Assembly: GCA_036788195.1 (NCBI GenBank)
Contig: DAIQNX010000017.1
Span: 4,413-68,412 of the forward strand
Source: CALFXN01 sp937957815
GTDB taxonomy: Bacteria > Synergistota > Synergistia > Synergistales > Aminobacteriaceae
Length of the DNA stretch: 64,000 nt
Direction: 5' to 3'
In this document: positions 15,427 through 23,368 of the stretch, one piece after another
Layout of the letters: every line of letters starts with the position of its first letter
Position numbering within the stretch: the stretch's first letter is position 1
Position numbers and translations under genes: made by a program
The notes under the pieces: generated by a model
What the model was told of the DNA's origin: nothing
Databases searched by the model: none
Seen by the model: only the letters and a program-made list of their open reading frames with translations

Positions 15427-16689
15427 ATGTTGCAGGATCGCTTTGCGATTCAGGTTCCGGTTCTTGAGGAGATCAACCGTTTTCTTGGGGATCCGTCGAA
15501 CGAGGTCATCGCCGATGTGCTTCGCGTCGTGTCGAAATACGGCACCCCCGAAGAGATCAACGCGAAGGCGGCCGAGGCGGGCTGCCTGACGAACATGCTG
15601 GCCCGTCTCGCCAACATGGATTCTCCCTACCTCGAGGATCTGCAATGGCTCATGCGGGAACGTGACAGGGGCGCCTTCGTCGGAATCGGCGAATACCGGA
15701 AAAAGGTTCTCGGCGACGCAGCGCAGGGGGCGTTCTTCGACGAAAGCCGCGCCGTGACTCTGGAAATCAGCGCACTGCAGTACTTCCCGTGGGTTATCGA
15801 GGAGGCCCGACAGGCCATCGACAAACGCGAACTCATGCCCGGGCGTTTCATCCGCGTCAGGAAGATGAAAGAGCAGGAACGCGACGACGGAGACATTATC
15901 GCGGTCCGGGCGGCGGCGCGGATCATGGGCGCGAGCCTCGTCGAGACGCTCGACACGAAGGGAACGGACGGCTCGAATGTCCATCTCGGCGGCCCGGAGA
16001 CGATCACAGGTTATTTCGGCGGCATAGGCCAACCGAACGGACATCCCCTGATGTGGATCGACGAGGCGCTCTATTACTACACGAAGTACGGCGTCAACGA
16101 GATCCTCAACATCAACCCGGGTACCGTCTTCCTCGGGTACCTGCTCTACCGCCTGGGGATCGACATCCGGTTCAAGATCTCCGTCTTCATGGGGAACGAC
16201 AACCCCTACGCGGTCCTCTGGACGCTCATGATGGCGCGATTGTTCGCCCGGGAGGACGGATCGACGCCGCTGATCGGATTCAATCTGTCGAACTCCGTCG
16301 ATGCGGAGAATCTCGAGCTCTGCGGCAGGGTCCGGAAGCTCCTCGGACTCGAGGACAAGGTCCGAATCGAACACCATATCACCGAAACGTGGAAGAGCAT
16401 CGTGCGGCAGCCGTACTGCAGACGGGACGATCTTCTCGAGGTCGCGCGCGGGATTCCGAATATCTCGGCGAAGCACGAGGGCGGAGACCCCGATTTCGAA
16501 ATGACGCTCGATCACCCGTCGGATATCCTCGACTACTTCAGGGACAAGTCGGAGGTCATCGCGTCGGGCGACATGCCGAAACTTCTCGCCAACTACCTCG
16601 GGAAGCACGCGGCCGTCAACAGGACCGCCGAGGCGCTGACGAAAAAGCGTATCCCATTCATCGCGGCGCCGATGCTTCACGGACGCTGA
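15427..16689 (+). CDS. Conserved-looking 420-aa protein of unknown function
   Basis: I do not recognise the family. The protein is soluble (no signal peptide or membrane span) and has an alternating alpha/beta look that could be a TIM-barrel-like enzyme: IIAVRAAARIMGASLVETLD, then SNVHLGGPETITGYFGG, the aromatic-rich ALYYYTKYGVNEILNINPG, GFNLSNSVDAENLELC, RIEHHITETWKSI and ISAKHEGGDPDFEMT. Clusters of His, Glu and Asp near the C-terminus could bind metal. GGGGAGGGAACGAA precedes the ATG. It has its own promoter and its own terminator-like hairpin, so it is a single-gene unit. Confidence 0.75.
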   Translation: MLQDRFAIQVPVLEEINRFLGDPSNEVIADVLRVVSKYGTPEEINAKAAEAGCLTNMLARLANMDSPYLEDLQWLMRERDRGAFVGIGEYRKKVLGDAAQGAFFDESRAVTLEISALQYFPWVIEEARQAIDKRELMPGRFIRVRKMKEQERDDGDIIAVRAAARIMGASLVETLDTKGTDGSNVHLGGPETITGYFGGIGQPNGHPLMWIDEALYYYTKYGVNEILNINPGTVFLGYLLYRLGIDIRFKISVFMGNDNPYAVLWTLMMARLFAREDGSTPLIGFNLSNSVDAENLELCGRVRKLLGLEDKVRIEHHITETWKSIVRQPYCRRDDLLEVARGIPNISAKHEGGDPDFEMTLDHPSDILDYFRDKSEVIASGDMPKLLANYLGKHAAVNRTAEALTKKRIPFIAAPMLHGR

Positions 16690-16700
16690 GGCACGAAAGA

Positions 16701-16735
16701 GATGCCGGTCGCCCGCAACCCGGACGACCGGCATC
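16701..16735. terminator. Terminator-like hairpin between convergent genes
   Basis: GATGCCGGTCG (16701-16711) and CGACCGGCATC (16725-16735) form an 11-bp stem. T-rich sequence is short on both sides, so termination may be partial. Confidence 0.6.
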
Positions 16736-16771
16736 CTCCTTCCGGAGCTATCCCGGACGCGCCCCTTCCCG

Positions 16772-18076
16772 TCAATTCTTCTTCGGGCGCAGGAAGGCGC
16801 TCTTTCCGGTGCAGAACAACCCGAGGAACGAGTCCGACGAAAGTCGCTCGTCTCCCATCGAATCCCCGAGGATGGCCTGAACCGCCGCGTCGAAACGTCC
16901 CCCTCCGCACCGGGACGACGCCATCGCGAGGTATCTCGAGAACGCTTCGAGCGACGGTCGGTTGCTCTTCCCCCAGGGCCACGGCGACGCCCCCTCAAGA
17001 TACGGATCGAGAAGGCGGAACGCCTCACGCAGCGTCCGGCCGTCTTTCGAACGATACCCCCAGAGATCGACTCCGGTCTTCTCCCCGATCCGGGCTAGGG
17101 TAACCAGCCCCGCAAGCGTCGAAAAGACATCCTCCTGAGGCTTCGGCGACAGCACCTGACGCGACAGGACACCGTCGGGCTCGATGTTCCGGTCGATCTG
17201 CCCCCGCCCGGAGAGAACGGCCCGGCGCGCCGTCTCGCGCTTCCCGAGAAAGTCCGCGAAGACGGCGATCTGCGCGTTCGTCCACACCCCGAGACGTCCC
17301 GGGGTCTTCAGAGCTTTTTTCCCGAACGGGCTCTTCGAGAGCCACGCGAGATACGCGTCGAACCACCCGATCAGTCCGTTTCTGTCCGCGCCGGTCAACG
17401 CGTTCGACCTGTCGAGCATTCTGAGGTCGTCGAGGAGCGGAATGAAGAGAGCCCCTTCTTCGATCCCATCGGGGCGCCCTTTCGGACCTCCGGGAAAGCC
17501 GCGCGCAAATCGGAGATTCGGGCGCATGCGGGTCTCCGGCGCGACGAACCACGTCCGGAGCAGCGTCGCAGCGTGTACGGCGTAGCGTTCGTCCCTCGTG
17601 AAAAAGTAGGCGACCGAGAGCGCGTGAACGGAACGCGTCATGTCGACGATCCGCGAGAAATCGTACCGGTCGTAGCGCTCGATTTCGCCGTTCGTCTCAC
17701 CGGCCCGGCGGAGGTACTTCCGTCCGGCCCCGGGGATCACCGGGAAATATTCCGGGTCGAGGCTTGCGTAGTAATGAATGTCGCCGCTGACAGGGTGCTC
17801 GGACTTCTCGGTCACGGTCTGCGTCAGCGTCCGGAGTGCGAGATCGGCTTCGCGCAGGAGACCGCTCTCGGTATCGCTCAGGAACGCGGCGTTTTTCATG
17901 CGCGCGTTCTTCCACAGGCAATCCATTTCCGCCCCTTCGTACAGAAGAAACGAACTTCCCCGTTCCTCGGAAATCCACGTGAGCGCGTTCGCAACCTCAG
18001 CCCAAGCAAGCATTGCACACACAAAACCGCACAGAAAAATCCCCGAAACCCACAGTCGCCAGACATTCCGTCGCAT
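16772..18076 (-). CDS. Secreted alginate lyase-like protein
   Basis: A 434-aa protein with an N-terminal signal peptide (RR, then a hydrophobic run WVSGIFLCGFVCAMLAWAEVANA). The mature part has features of the alginate lyase (PL5-like, alpha/alpha toroid) family: SVHALSVAYFFTRDERYAVHAA, LLRTWFVAPETRMRPNLRFA, GRPDGIEE, and NAQIAVFADFLGKRE near the expected catalytic region. It would act in the periplasm or outside the cell on uronate-containing polysaccharide; the true substrate is unknown. ATG at 18076 follows GGAGGG by 9 bases. No other polysaccharide-use genes adjoin it. Confidence 0.7.
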   Translation of the reverse strand: MRRNVWRLWVSGIFLCGFVCAMLAWAEVANALTWISEERGSSFLLYEGAEMDCLWKNARMKNAAFLSDTESGLLREADLALRTLTQTVTEKSEHPVSGDIHYYASLDPEYFPVIPGAGRKYLRRAGETNGEIERYDRYDFSRIVDMTRSVHALSVAYFFTRDERYAVHAATLLRTWFVAPETRMRPNLRFARGFPGGPKGRPDGIEEGALFIPLLDDLRMLDRSNALTGADRNGLIGWFDAYLAWLSKSPFGKKALKTPGRLGVWTNAQIAVFADFLGKRETARRAVLSGRGQIDRNIEPDGVLSRQVLSPKPQEDVFSTLAGLVTLARIGEKTGVDLWGYRSKDGRTLREAFRLLDPYLEGASPWPWGKSNRPSLEAFSRYLAMASSRCGGGRFDAAVQAILGDSMGDERLSSDSFLGLFCTGKSAFLRPKKN

Positions 18077-18273
18077 TCCGATCGTCCCTCCATCCCGTTC
18101 AGCGCGATTCCCCATCCCGTACAACTGGTATTATATGTCGTGTCGGTGCGGGTGTCTCACATTCGCTCGTTTTTTTCGGGAGACCCGGGAAGCGTCGTTC
18201 CGTGCGGATCGCGACTCCCAAGCCGGATTCGTTTCCACCGATAAACCCTGTCGCTTCTATAAGGAGGAACACC

Positions 18274-18612
18274 ATGACCTGGGGATACGTCATCGGAACG
18301 CTGCTTCTGAACGTTCTCGCGAATCTCTTTCTGAAACACGGAATGACCTCGCTTTCCGGCGGCGGCGCGCTGCTCCACATGTTGCGGACGCCGTCGATCT
18401 ACATCGGAGCGATCTGCTACGGAGGGGCGTTCGTGACGTACAGCCTCGCCCTGACGAAACTGCCGCTGGGCGTCGTCTATCCGCTCATCACGGGCGGCAT
18501 CGCGGTCACGCTCGCCGTCGTCTCGATCGCGCTTTTCGGCGAAAGCCTGCGGATGACCCAGGCGGTCGGAATCGCGATGGTCGTCGCGGGGATCTGGTTC
18601 CTGTCGCGATGA
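18274..18612 (+). CDS. Four-TM small multidrug resistance-like transporter (DMT superfamily)
   Basis: A 112-aa protein of four hydrophobic spans, including GAICYGGAFVTYSLAL, LPLGVVYPLITGGIAVT and the C-terminal AVGIAMVVAGIWFL, as in EmrE/ArnE-type transporters. The essential membrane Glu of EmrE in helix 1 is not present (LLLNVLANLFLKHG), so proton-coupled drug export of the EmrE type is unlikely; lipid-carrier or metabolite flipping is an alternative. AAGGAGGAACACC precedes ATG 18274, and the stop overlaps the mutY start (ATGA). Confidence 0.7.
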   Translation: MTWGYVIGTLLLNVLANLFLKHGMTSLSGGGALLHMLRTPSIYIGAICYGGAFVTYSLALTKLPLGVVYPLITGGIAVTLAVVSIALFGESLRMTQAVGIAMVVAGIWFLSR

Positions 18613-19847
18613 AATCCGGCTCTCCGAAAGAGACTGTCACGACCCCGCTCCTTTCGTGGTTCCGTCGCTGCGGACGCGATCTTCCCTGGAGGCGGACCCT
18701 CGATCCGTACCGTACCCTTGTGTCGGAGTTCATGCTGCAGCAGACGCAGGTGGATCGGGTCGTTCCTTTCTTCCTGCGGTGGATCGAACGGTTTCCGACG
18801 CTCCGTTCGCTGGCGGACGCCGACGAGGCGGAGGTGCTGAAGCTCTGGGAGGGGCTCGGGTACTACTCCCGCTGCCGCAATCTCCTCCGTGCCGCCCGGG
18901 CGATCGATACGACGCTGGGAGGACGAATACCGGAGGACTCCGGATCACTGCGTTCGCTTCCGGGCATCGGTCCCTATACGGCGGGGGCGATTTCGAGCAT
19001 CGCGTTCAACCGTTCCGCGACGGCGGTGGATGCGAACGCGCGCCGCGTCGCATCCCGTATCCGGGGACGCGAGTTCCGGAACGACCGCGAAGTATCGGAC
19101 TTCCTCGCGGATTTCATCCCTGACGGCGATGCCCGATCGTTCAACCAGGCGATCATGGACCTCGGAGCGCTCGTCTGCACTCCAGTCCGTCCGTCGTGCG
19201 AAATCTGCCCCGTGGCGGCAACCTGCAAAGGCCGAGCGAACGCGCGCACTCCGAAAAGAGCCGCAGTCGCGCGAAAAAAGCGAACGACGGAAAATGCCGT
19301 CGCCGCGATCGTGCTCGACGACGACAGGGTTCTCCTTCGACGAAGACCGGATTCCGGGCTCTGGGCCGGCATGACGGAGTTCCCGTGGGAACCGCTCGGA
19401 GCGGATGATACTCCCGATTCGGCCGCACTCCGGATCGCATCGTCGTACTGCCCCGACCCCACGGTAATCGGACGGATCGGACCGGTTTCACACGCGTTCA
19501 CGACGCACCGCATCCGTCTGACCGGCGTACTCCTCCGCCGCGAGCACGGAAAATCGAACGAAATCTCTCCTTCGGGAAGTGGCGTATGGATTCCACTCGC
19601 GGAGCTGCGGAACGAGACCCTGCCGGCGGGTGCCGGGAAGCTCCGCGATATCCTCGCGGAGAAAGATTTCTCGCGGGTGTATGATACGCGAATTCCCATT
19701 GCACAAAAGGAGGGTGATTCTCGTGAACCAGATCCTGGAAACAATCCGGAACAGACGCAGTATCCGGAAGTACCTGTCCGAACAGCTTCCGCGCGAACTT
19801 CTCGACGAAATCCTCGATGCGGCCCTCTGGGCGCCGAGCGGCCATAA
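18609..19847 (+). CDS. mutY: A/G-specific adenine DNA glycosylase
   Basis: A 412-aa base-excision repair enzyme that removes adenine opposite 8-oxoguanine. It shows SEFMLQQTQVDRVVPFF with the catalytic Glu, the helix-hairpin-helix LPGIGPYTAGAISSIAFN followed by the catalytic Asp in AVDANARRVASRI, and the iron-sulfur ligands with spacing C-X6-C-X2-C-X5-C ending in CEICPVAATC. A NUDIX-like C-terminal recognition domain (GLWAGMTEFPWE, SHAFTTHRIRL) is present. The reading frame overlaps the next gene by 125 bases, so the last 40 or so residues may be a read-on tail beyond the family's usual end. Confidence 0.9.
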   Translation: MKSGSPKETVTTPLLSWFRRCGRDLPWRRTLDPYRTLVSEFMLQQTQVDRVVPFFLRWIERFPTLRSLADADEAEVLKLWEGLGYYSRCRNLLRAARAIDTTLGGRIPEDSGSLRSLPGIGPYTAGAISSIAFNRSATAVDANARRVASRIRGREFRNDREVSDFLADFIPDGDARSFNQAIMDLGALVCTPVRPSCEICPVAATCKGRANARTPKRAAVARKKRTTENAVAAIVLDDDRVLLRRRPDSGLWAGMTEFPWEPLGADDTPDSAALRIASSYCPDPTVIGRIGPVSHAFTTHRIRLTGVLLRREHGKSNEISPSGSGVWIPLAELRNETLPAGAGKLRDILAEKDFSRVYDTRIPIAQKEGDSREPDPGNNPEQTQYPEVPVRTASARTSRRNPRCGPLGAERP

Positions 19848-20304
19848 CGAGCAGCCGTGGCACTTTCTCGTCGTCCAGGATGCCGCGACGCTCGACAGAA
19901 TCAACGATGAGACGAAGAAGCGAATGGGCCGGAGCGACATCGGATGGGTCCGCGACATGGGAAACAACGAAAACTTCCATGTGTTTTACCACGCGCCGAC
20001 CGTTGTCATCGTATCGGGTCGCGAGGTCCCCGGAGGGATCCTGAGCCCGAAGGTCGACTGCTCCGCGGCGATCGAGAATATGATCCTCGCCGCGACATCC
20101 CTCGGCGTCGGAAGCTGCTGGATAGGATTGACGGCGTTCTTTTTCGCCGACCGGAACGCCATCGGCTTCCTCGGAATCCCCGAAGGGTACGTCCCCTACT
20201 ACTCCGTTACGCTTGGCCGGACCGACCCGACATTCACCCTGCGCGCCCCGAAACGGAAAGAGAATTGCGTTTCGTGGTACGTCCCGTCCGAATCGGGGCG
20301 TTAG
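19723..20304 (+). CDS. Nitroreductase family protein
   Basis: A 193-aa FMN-dependent oxidoreductase. The start ILETIRNRRSIRKYL, the APSGHNEQPWHFLVVQD block, IENMILAATSLGVGSCWIG and GYVPYYSVTLGR are typical of the family, which reduces nitro compounds, quinones or enones with NAD(P)H. The natural substrate is unknown. GTG at 19723 is chosen because AAAGGAGGG lies ahead of it; it sits inside the 3' end of mutY in another frame. A terminator follows at 20399. Confidence 0.85.
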   Translation: MNQILETIRNRRSIRKYLSEQLPRELLDEILDAALWAPSGHNEQPWHFLVVQDAATLDRINDETKKRMGRSDIGWVRDMGNNENFHVFYHAPTVVIVSGREVPGGILSPKVDCSAAIENMILAATSLGVGSCWIGLTAFFFADRNAIGFLGIPEGYVPYYSVTLGRTDPTFTLRAPKRKENCVSWYVPSESGR

Positions 20305-20398
20305 CTCCGCATCCTGGTTCGGGACAATCCATTATCGCAGCTTCTGCAAAGGCATTACGCGCTCTTCGGGAAAACTGAGGAGAGCTTCACATGAAAAA

Positions 20399-20430
20399 GG
20401 GCGCCGCCCGTTTCGGACGGCGCCCTTTTC
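20399..20430. terminator. Bidirectional rho-independent terminator
   Basis: GGGCGCCG (20399-20406) pairs with CGGCGCCC (20418-20425), with AAAAA before and TTTT after, between the nitroreductase (+) and the NSS symporter (-). Confidence 0.85.
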
Positions 20431-20465
20431 GATATTCCGGAAAAAGAATCAGCAATACTCCGGCG

Positions 20466-21794
20466 CTACCACTTCAGACCGGTGATGAAGATATAGAGGA
20501 TGGCGACGGGGGCGAGAACCTTGCAGACCCACATCCACGGCTCCATGAGCCCGAAGGAGTACTCGCCGTTGTTGGAGACTTCCTTCCTCGCGTCGTCTGT
20601 CCAGAACCAGCCGACGAAGAGGGAGATGAATACGCCGCCGAGAGGCAGCAAGACGTTGGACGAGATGAAATCCATCGCGTCGAGGAAGTCCTTGCCCGCA
20701 ACCTTGAGGTTCCCCGTAAGGGAGATGGCGGAAGGAACCCCGATCGCGAAGATGATGATCCCCATGATCCATGCGGCCTTCGGACGGGACCAGCCCTTGT
20801 CGATGAAGTACGCGCAGACGACTTCGAGCAGCGATATCGACGACGTGATCGCGGCGATGAAGAGCAGGATGAAGAAGAGCGCCGACCAGATCATTCCGCC
20901 CGGCATTTTCGAGAAAACTCCGGGGAGTGTCACGAACGTGAGGCCGGGGCCCGCGCCGGCGTCGACGCCGAACGCGAAGACCGCCGGGAAGATGACCATG
21001 CCGGCAAGAAGCGCAACCATGGTATCGATCGTGCAGACCTGGATCGCCGAACTCGGAAGGACCGTTTTCCTGTCGACGTAGCTCCCGTAGGTGATCATGC
21101 ACCCCATTCCGAGCGACAGCGAGAAGAAAGCCTGCCCGAGCGCCGCTCCGAGGCTTCCTCCCGACAGTTTGGAGAAGTCGGGTTTGAGGTAGAACTCGAG
21201 GCCCTTTTCGGCGCCGGGGAGCGTCACGGAACGGACGATGAGAACGAGCAGGATCACGAAGAGCGCCGGCATCAGGAACTTGCAGTAGCGCTCGATTCCC
21301 TCGCCGATTCCCTTGTAGACGATCCAGATCGTAGCGAACATGAAGATCGCCTGGTAGATGACGACCTGCGTCGTGTTGGTCACGAACGCTCCGAAGACGT
21401 CTCCGGTCTTTCCGGCAGCTGCGACGTCCATGAGACCGGAGAAGGAGAATATCGTGTACTTGATGGTCCATCCGCCGATGACGCAGTAAAATGACAGGAT
21501 GATGAACCCTGCCGCGACGCCCATCCAGCCGACGATCGGCCACAGGCCGCCCCTGAGCTTTTCGAACGAACCGACCGCGTTCAGCTGTGCCTTGCGGCCG
21601 ATCGCCATCTCCGCGAGCATGACGGAGAACCCGATGATGAACACGATTGCGACGTAGATAAGGACGAAAGCAGCTCCGCCGTTTTGTCCGGTGATATACG
21701 GAAAACGCCAGATATTACCAAGACCTACTGCAGAACCTGCCGCGGCAAGGATGAACCCAAGCTTGCTCCCCCATTGCTCTCTCTGTTCGGTCAC
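20466..21794 (-). CDS. Sodium:neurotransmitter symporter family (NSS) amino-acid transporter
   Basis: A 442-aa inner-membrane protein with 11-12 spans. The N-terminal signature GFILAAAGSAVGLGNIWRFPY contains the TM1 sodium/substrate-binding residues of the LeuT fold, and SLSLGMGCMITYGSY and AAITSSISLLEVV match TM6 and TM8. It imports an amino acid with Na+; bacterial relatives carry tryptophan, tyrosine or hydrophobic amino acids. The start is GTG at 21794 after GGAGGGATACCGCA. It stands alone, with a terminator at its end. Confidence 0.9.
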   Translation of the reverse strand: MTEQREQWGSKLGFILAAAGSAVGLGNIWRFPYITGQNGGAAFVLIYVAIVFIIGFSVMLAEMAIGRKAQLNAVGSFEKLRGGLWPIVGWMGVAAGFIILSFYCVIGGWTIKYTIFSFSGLMDVAAAGKTGDVFGAFVTNTTQVVIYQAIFMFATIWIVYKGIGEGIERYCKFLMPALFVILLVLIVRSVTLPGAEKGLEFYLKPDFSKLSGGSLGAALGQAFFSLSLGMGCMITYGSYVDRKTVLPSSAIQVCTIDTMVALLAGMVIFPAVFAFGVDAGAGPGLTFVTLPGVFSKMPGGMIWSALFFILLFIAAITSSISLLEVVCAYFIDKGWSRPKAAWIMGIIIFAIGVPSAISLTGNLKVAGKDFLDAMDFISSNVLLPLGGVFISLFVGWFWTDDARKEVSNNGEYSFGLMEPWMWVCKVLAPVAILYIFITGLKW

Positions 21795-22045
21795 TGCGGT
21801 ATCCCTCCCATAGTCTTGATAAATTTACATAATGTTCGGAAAAACCAGTCGCTGCCCTCCTTTCTCCCGACGTTTCGCCTGACGCAAGTGATTATACATC
21901 TATTCACAGTTTTCCGGGAGTTGCTGATTCAAGAATCGTGAATAAAGGCCCTCATGATGGTTTTTTGTTGTAGCGTATGACAATACTGTATCTCCGGTTG
22001 CCTTTCGGAAGGGAACGAGTAGAATACGAACCGGGAGGGAAACGT

Positions 22046-22267
22046 ATGTGTCTTGCCGTTCCGTACACAGTGGAAACCATCACCGGCGATCGTCTCTGCG
22101 TCGCCCGGGCCGGTTCGGTCCGGACCGAAATCAGGACGGATCTCGTCGGTGCCCTTGATGTGGGCGACGTCGTTCTCGTCCATGCGGGGTTCGCCATAGA
22201 ACGCCTCGAGGAAAGAGATTCCGAGGAACTCCTTCGTCTTTTCGACGAAATCCGCGCGAAGGCATAG
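22046..22267 (+). CDS. hypC: Hydrogenase assembly chaperone HypC
   Basis: A 73-aa HypC/HupF protein. It begins MCLAVPYTVE, with the Cys that carries the iron-dicyano-carbonyl intermediate immediately after Met, and shows DLVGALDVGDVVLVHAGFAIERL, the conserved beta-barrel segment. With HypD it builds the Fe(CN)2CO unit of [NiFe] hydrogenases in the cytoplasm. ATG at 22046 is chosen over an upstream start because of GGGAGGG and the strictly conserved MC start. First gene of hypCDE. Confidence 0.92.
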   Translation: MCLAVPYTVETITGDRLCVARAGSVRTEIRTDLVGALDVGDVVLVHAGFAIERLEERDSEELLRLFDEIRAKA

Positions 22268-22276
22268 GCGACTCCG

Positions 22277-23368
22277 GTGAGACCGCATCCGTCCGCGGAG
22301 GACATTCTTCTCACCCTCCGGAAGTATTCGCACCTCCCGCTGAAGATCATGGAGGTCTGCGGAACCCATACGGTTTCCGCGTTCCGTTCGGGAGTGCGTT
22401 CCGTCCTGCCCGAGAGGTTCAGGCTGCTCTCGGGACCGGGGTGTCCCGTATGCGTCACGTCGCAGGGCCAGATAGACAGCGCGGTCTCCCTGGCGGATAT
22501 TCCGGATTCCGTCATTCTGACCTACGGCGACATGCTTCGCGTGCCCGGGTCGCGCGGCTCGCTCGCCGACGCCCGCGCGAGGGGGCGCGATGTCCGTGTC
22601 GTCACGAGCGCCATGGACGCGCTTTCGATTGCCGCGTCTTCCCCGGAGAGACATGTCGTCTTCCTCGCGGCCGGCTTCGAGACGACGGCTCCGGCGACCG
22701 CCGCGATGCTCTCCGCGGCATCGGAACGCCACATCGACAATCTGTCCGTTTTCTGCCTTCACAAAAGGACGCCGCCCGCAGTCCGCGCGCTTCTCGACGA
22801 CAGGGATCTCGGCATCGACGCCCTTATCCTGCCCGGGCACGTCTGCGTCATCCTCGGACACGAGCCGTTCGCCTTCGTCGCCGCCGCCTGTGGGCGTCCC
22901 TGCGTCGTCGCCGGTTTCTCTGCGGATTCCATCCTGCTCGCCGTTCTCGACCTCGCGATCCAGGTATCGAACGGTTCTGCGGAACTTCATTCCGTCTATC
23001 CGGAAGCCGTCAGGCCGGAAGGAAACGAACGGGCTCTCGCCCTCCTCGACACCGTTTTCGTCCCGTGCGACACGACGTGGCGCGGCCTCGGCCGGATTCC
23101 GGGTTCGGGGTTCCGTCTTTCGCCGGCGTTCGAATCGTTCGACGCCGCTTCTCGACTCGGCCTGTCCGCTTCCGAGCCGCCCGAACCGCCGGGGTGCCGG
23201 TGCGGCGACATTCTGCGCGGACGCATCACGCCGCCGGAGTGTCCGCTCTTCCGGAACGCCTGCACCCCGACGGCGCCGGTCGGCCCCTGTATGGTGTCGA
23301 GCGAAGGGACGTGCGGGGCATATTTCCGCTTCCACGAAGGGAGGTCCGTCTCGTGGGAGACTATCTGA
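22277..23368 (+). CDS. hypD: Hydrogenase formation protein HypD
   Basis: A 363-aa iron-sulfur scaffold on which the Fe(CN)2CO group is assembled. Conserved motifs are present: EVCGTHT, GPGCPVCVT, AAGFETTAPATAA, ILPGHVCVILG, and the C-terminal [4Fe-4S]-binding region PGCRCGDILRG, PPECPLFRNAC, PVGPCMVSSEGTC. The start is GTG at 22277, 9 bases after hypC, with a weak ribosome-binding site. Its end overlaps hypE by 16 bases. Confidence 0.93.
   Translation: MRPHPSAEDILLTLRKYSHLPLKIMEVCGTHTVSAFRSGVRSVLPERFRLLSGPGCPVCVTSQGQIDSAVSLADIPDSVILTYGDMLRVPGSRGSLADARARGRDVRVVTSAMDALSIAASSPERHVVFLAAGFETTAPATAAMLSAASERHIDNLSVFCLHKRTPPAVRALLDDRDLGIDALILPGHVCVILGHEPFAFVAAACGRPCVVAGFSADSILLAVLDLAIQVSNGSAELHSVYPEAVRPEGNERALALLDTVFVPCDTTWRGLGRIPGSGFRLSPAFESFDAASRLGLSASEPPEPPGCRCGDILRGRITPPECPLFRNACTPTAPVGPCMVSSEGTCGAYFRFHEGRSVSWETI

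Noticed and set aside
15094..17028. 644-aa minus-strand frame that runs through the N gap
   Set aside because: It is antisense to the 420-aa gene and continuous only because the Ns are read as an arbitrary 100 bases.
20391..21494. 367-aa plus-strand frame beginning behind GAGGAG at 20380
   Set aside because: It starts on top of a terminator hairpin and runs antisense to the NSS symporter; the translation is acidic/basic low complexity.
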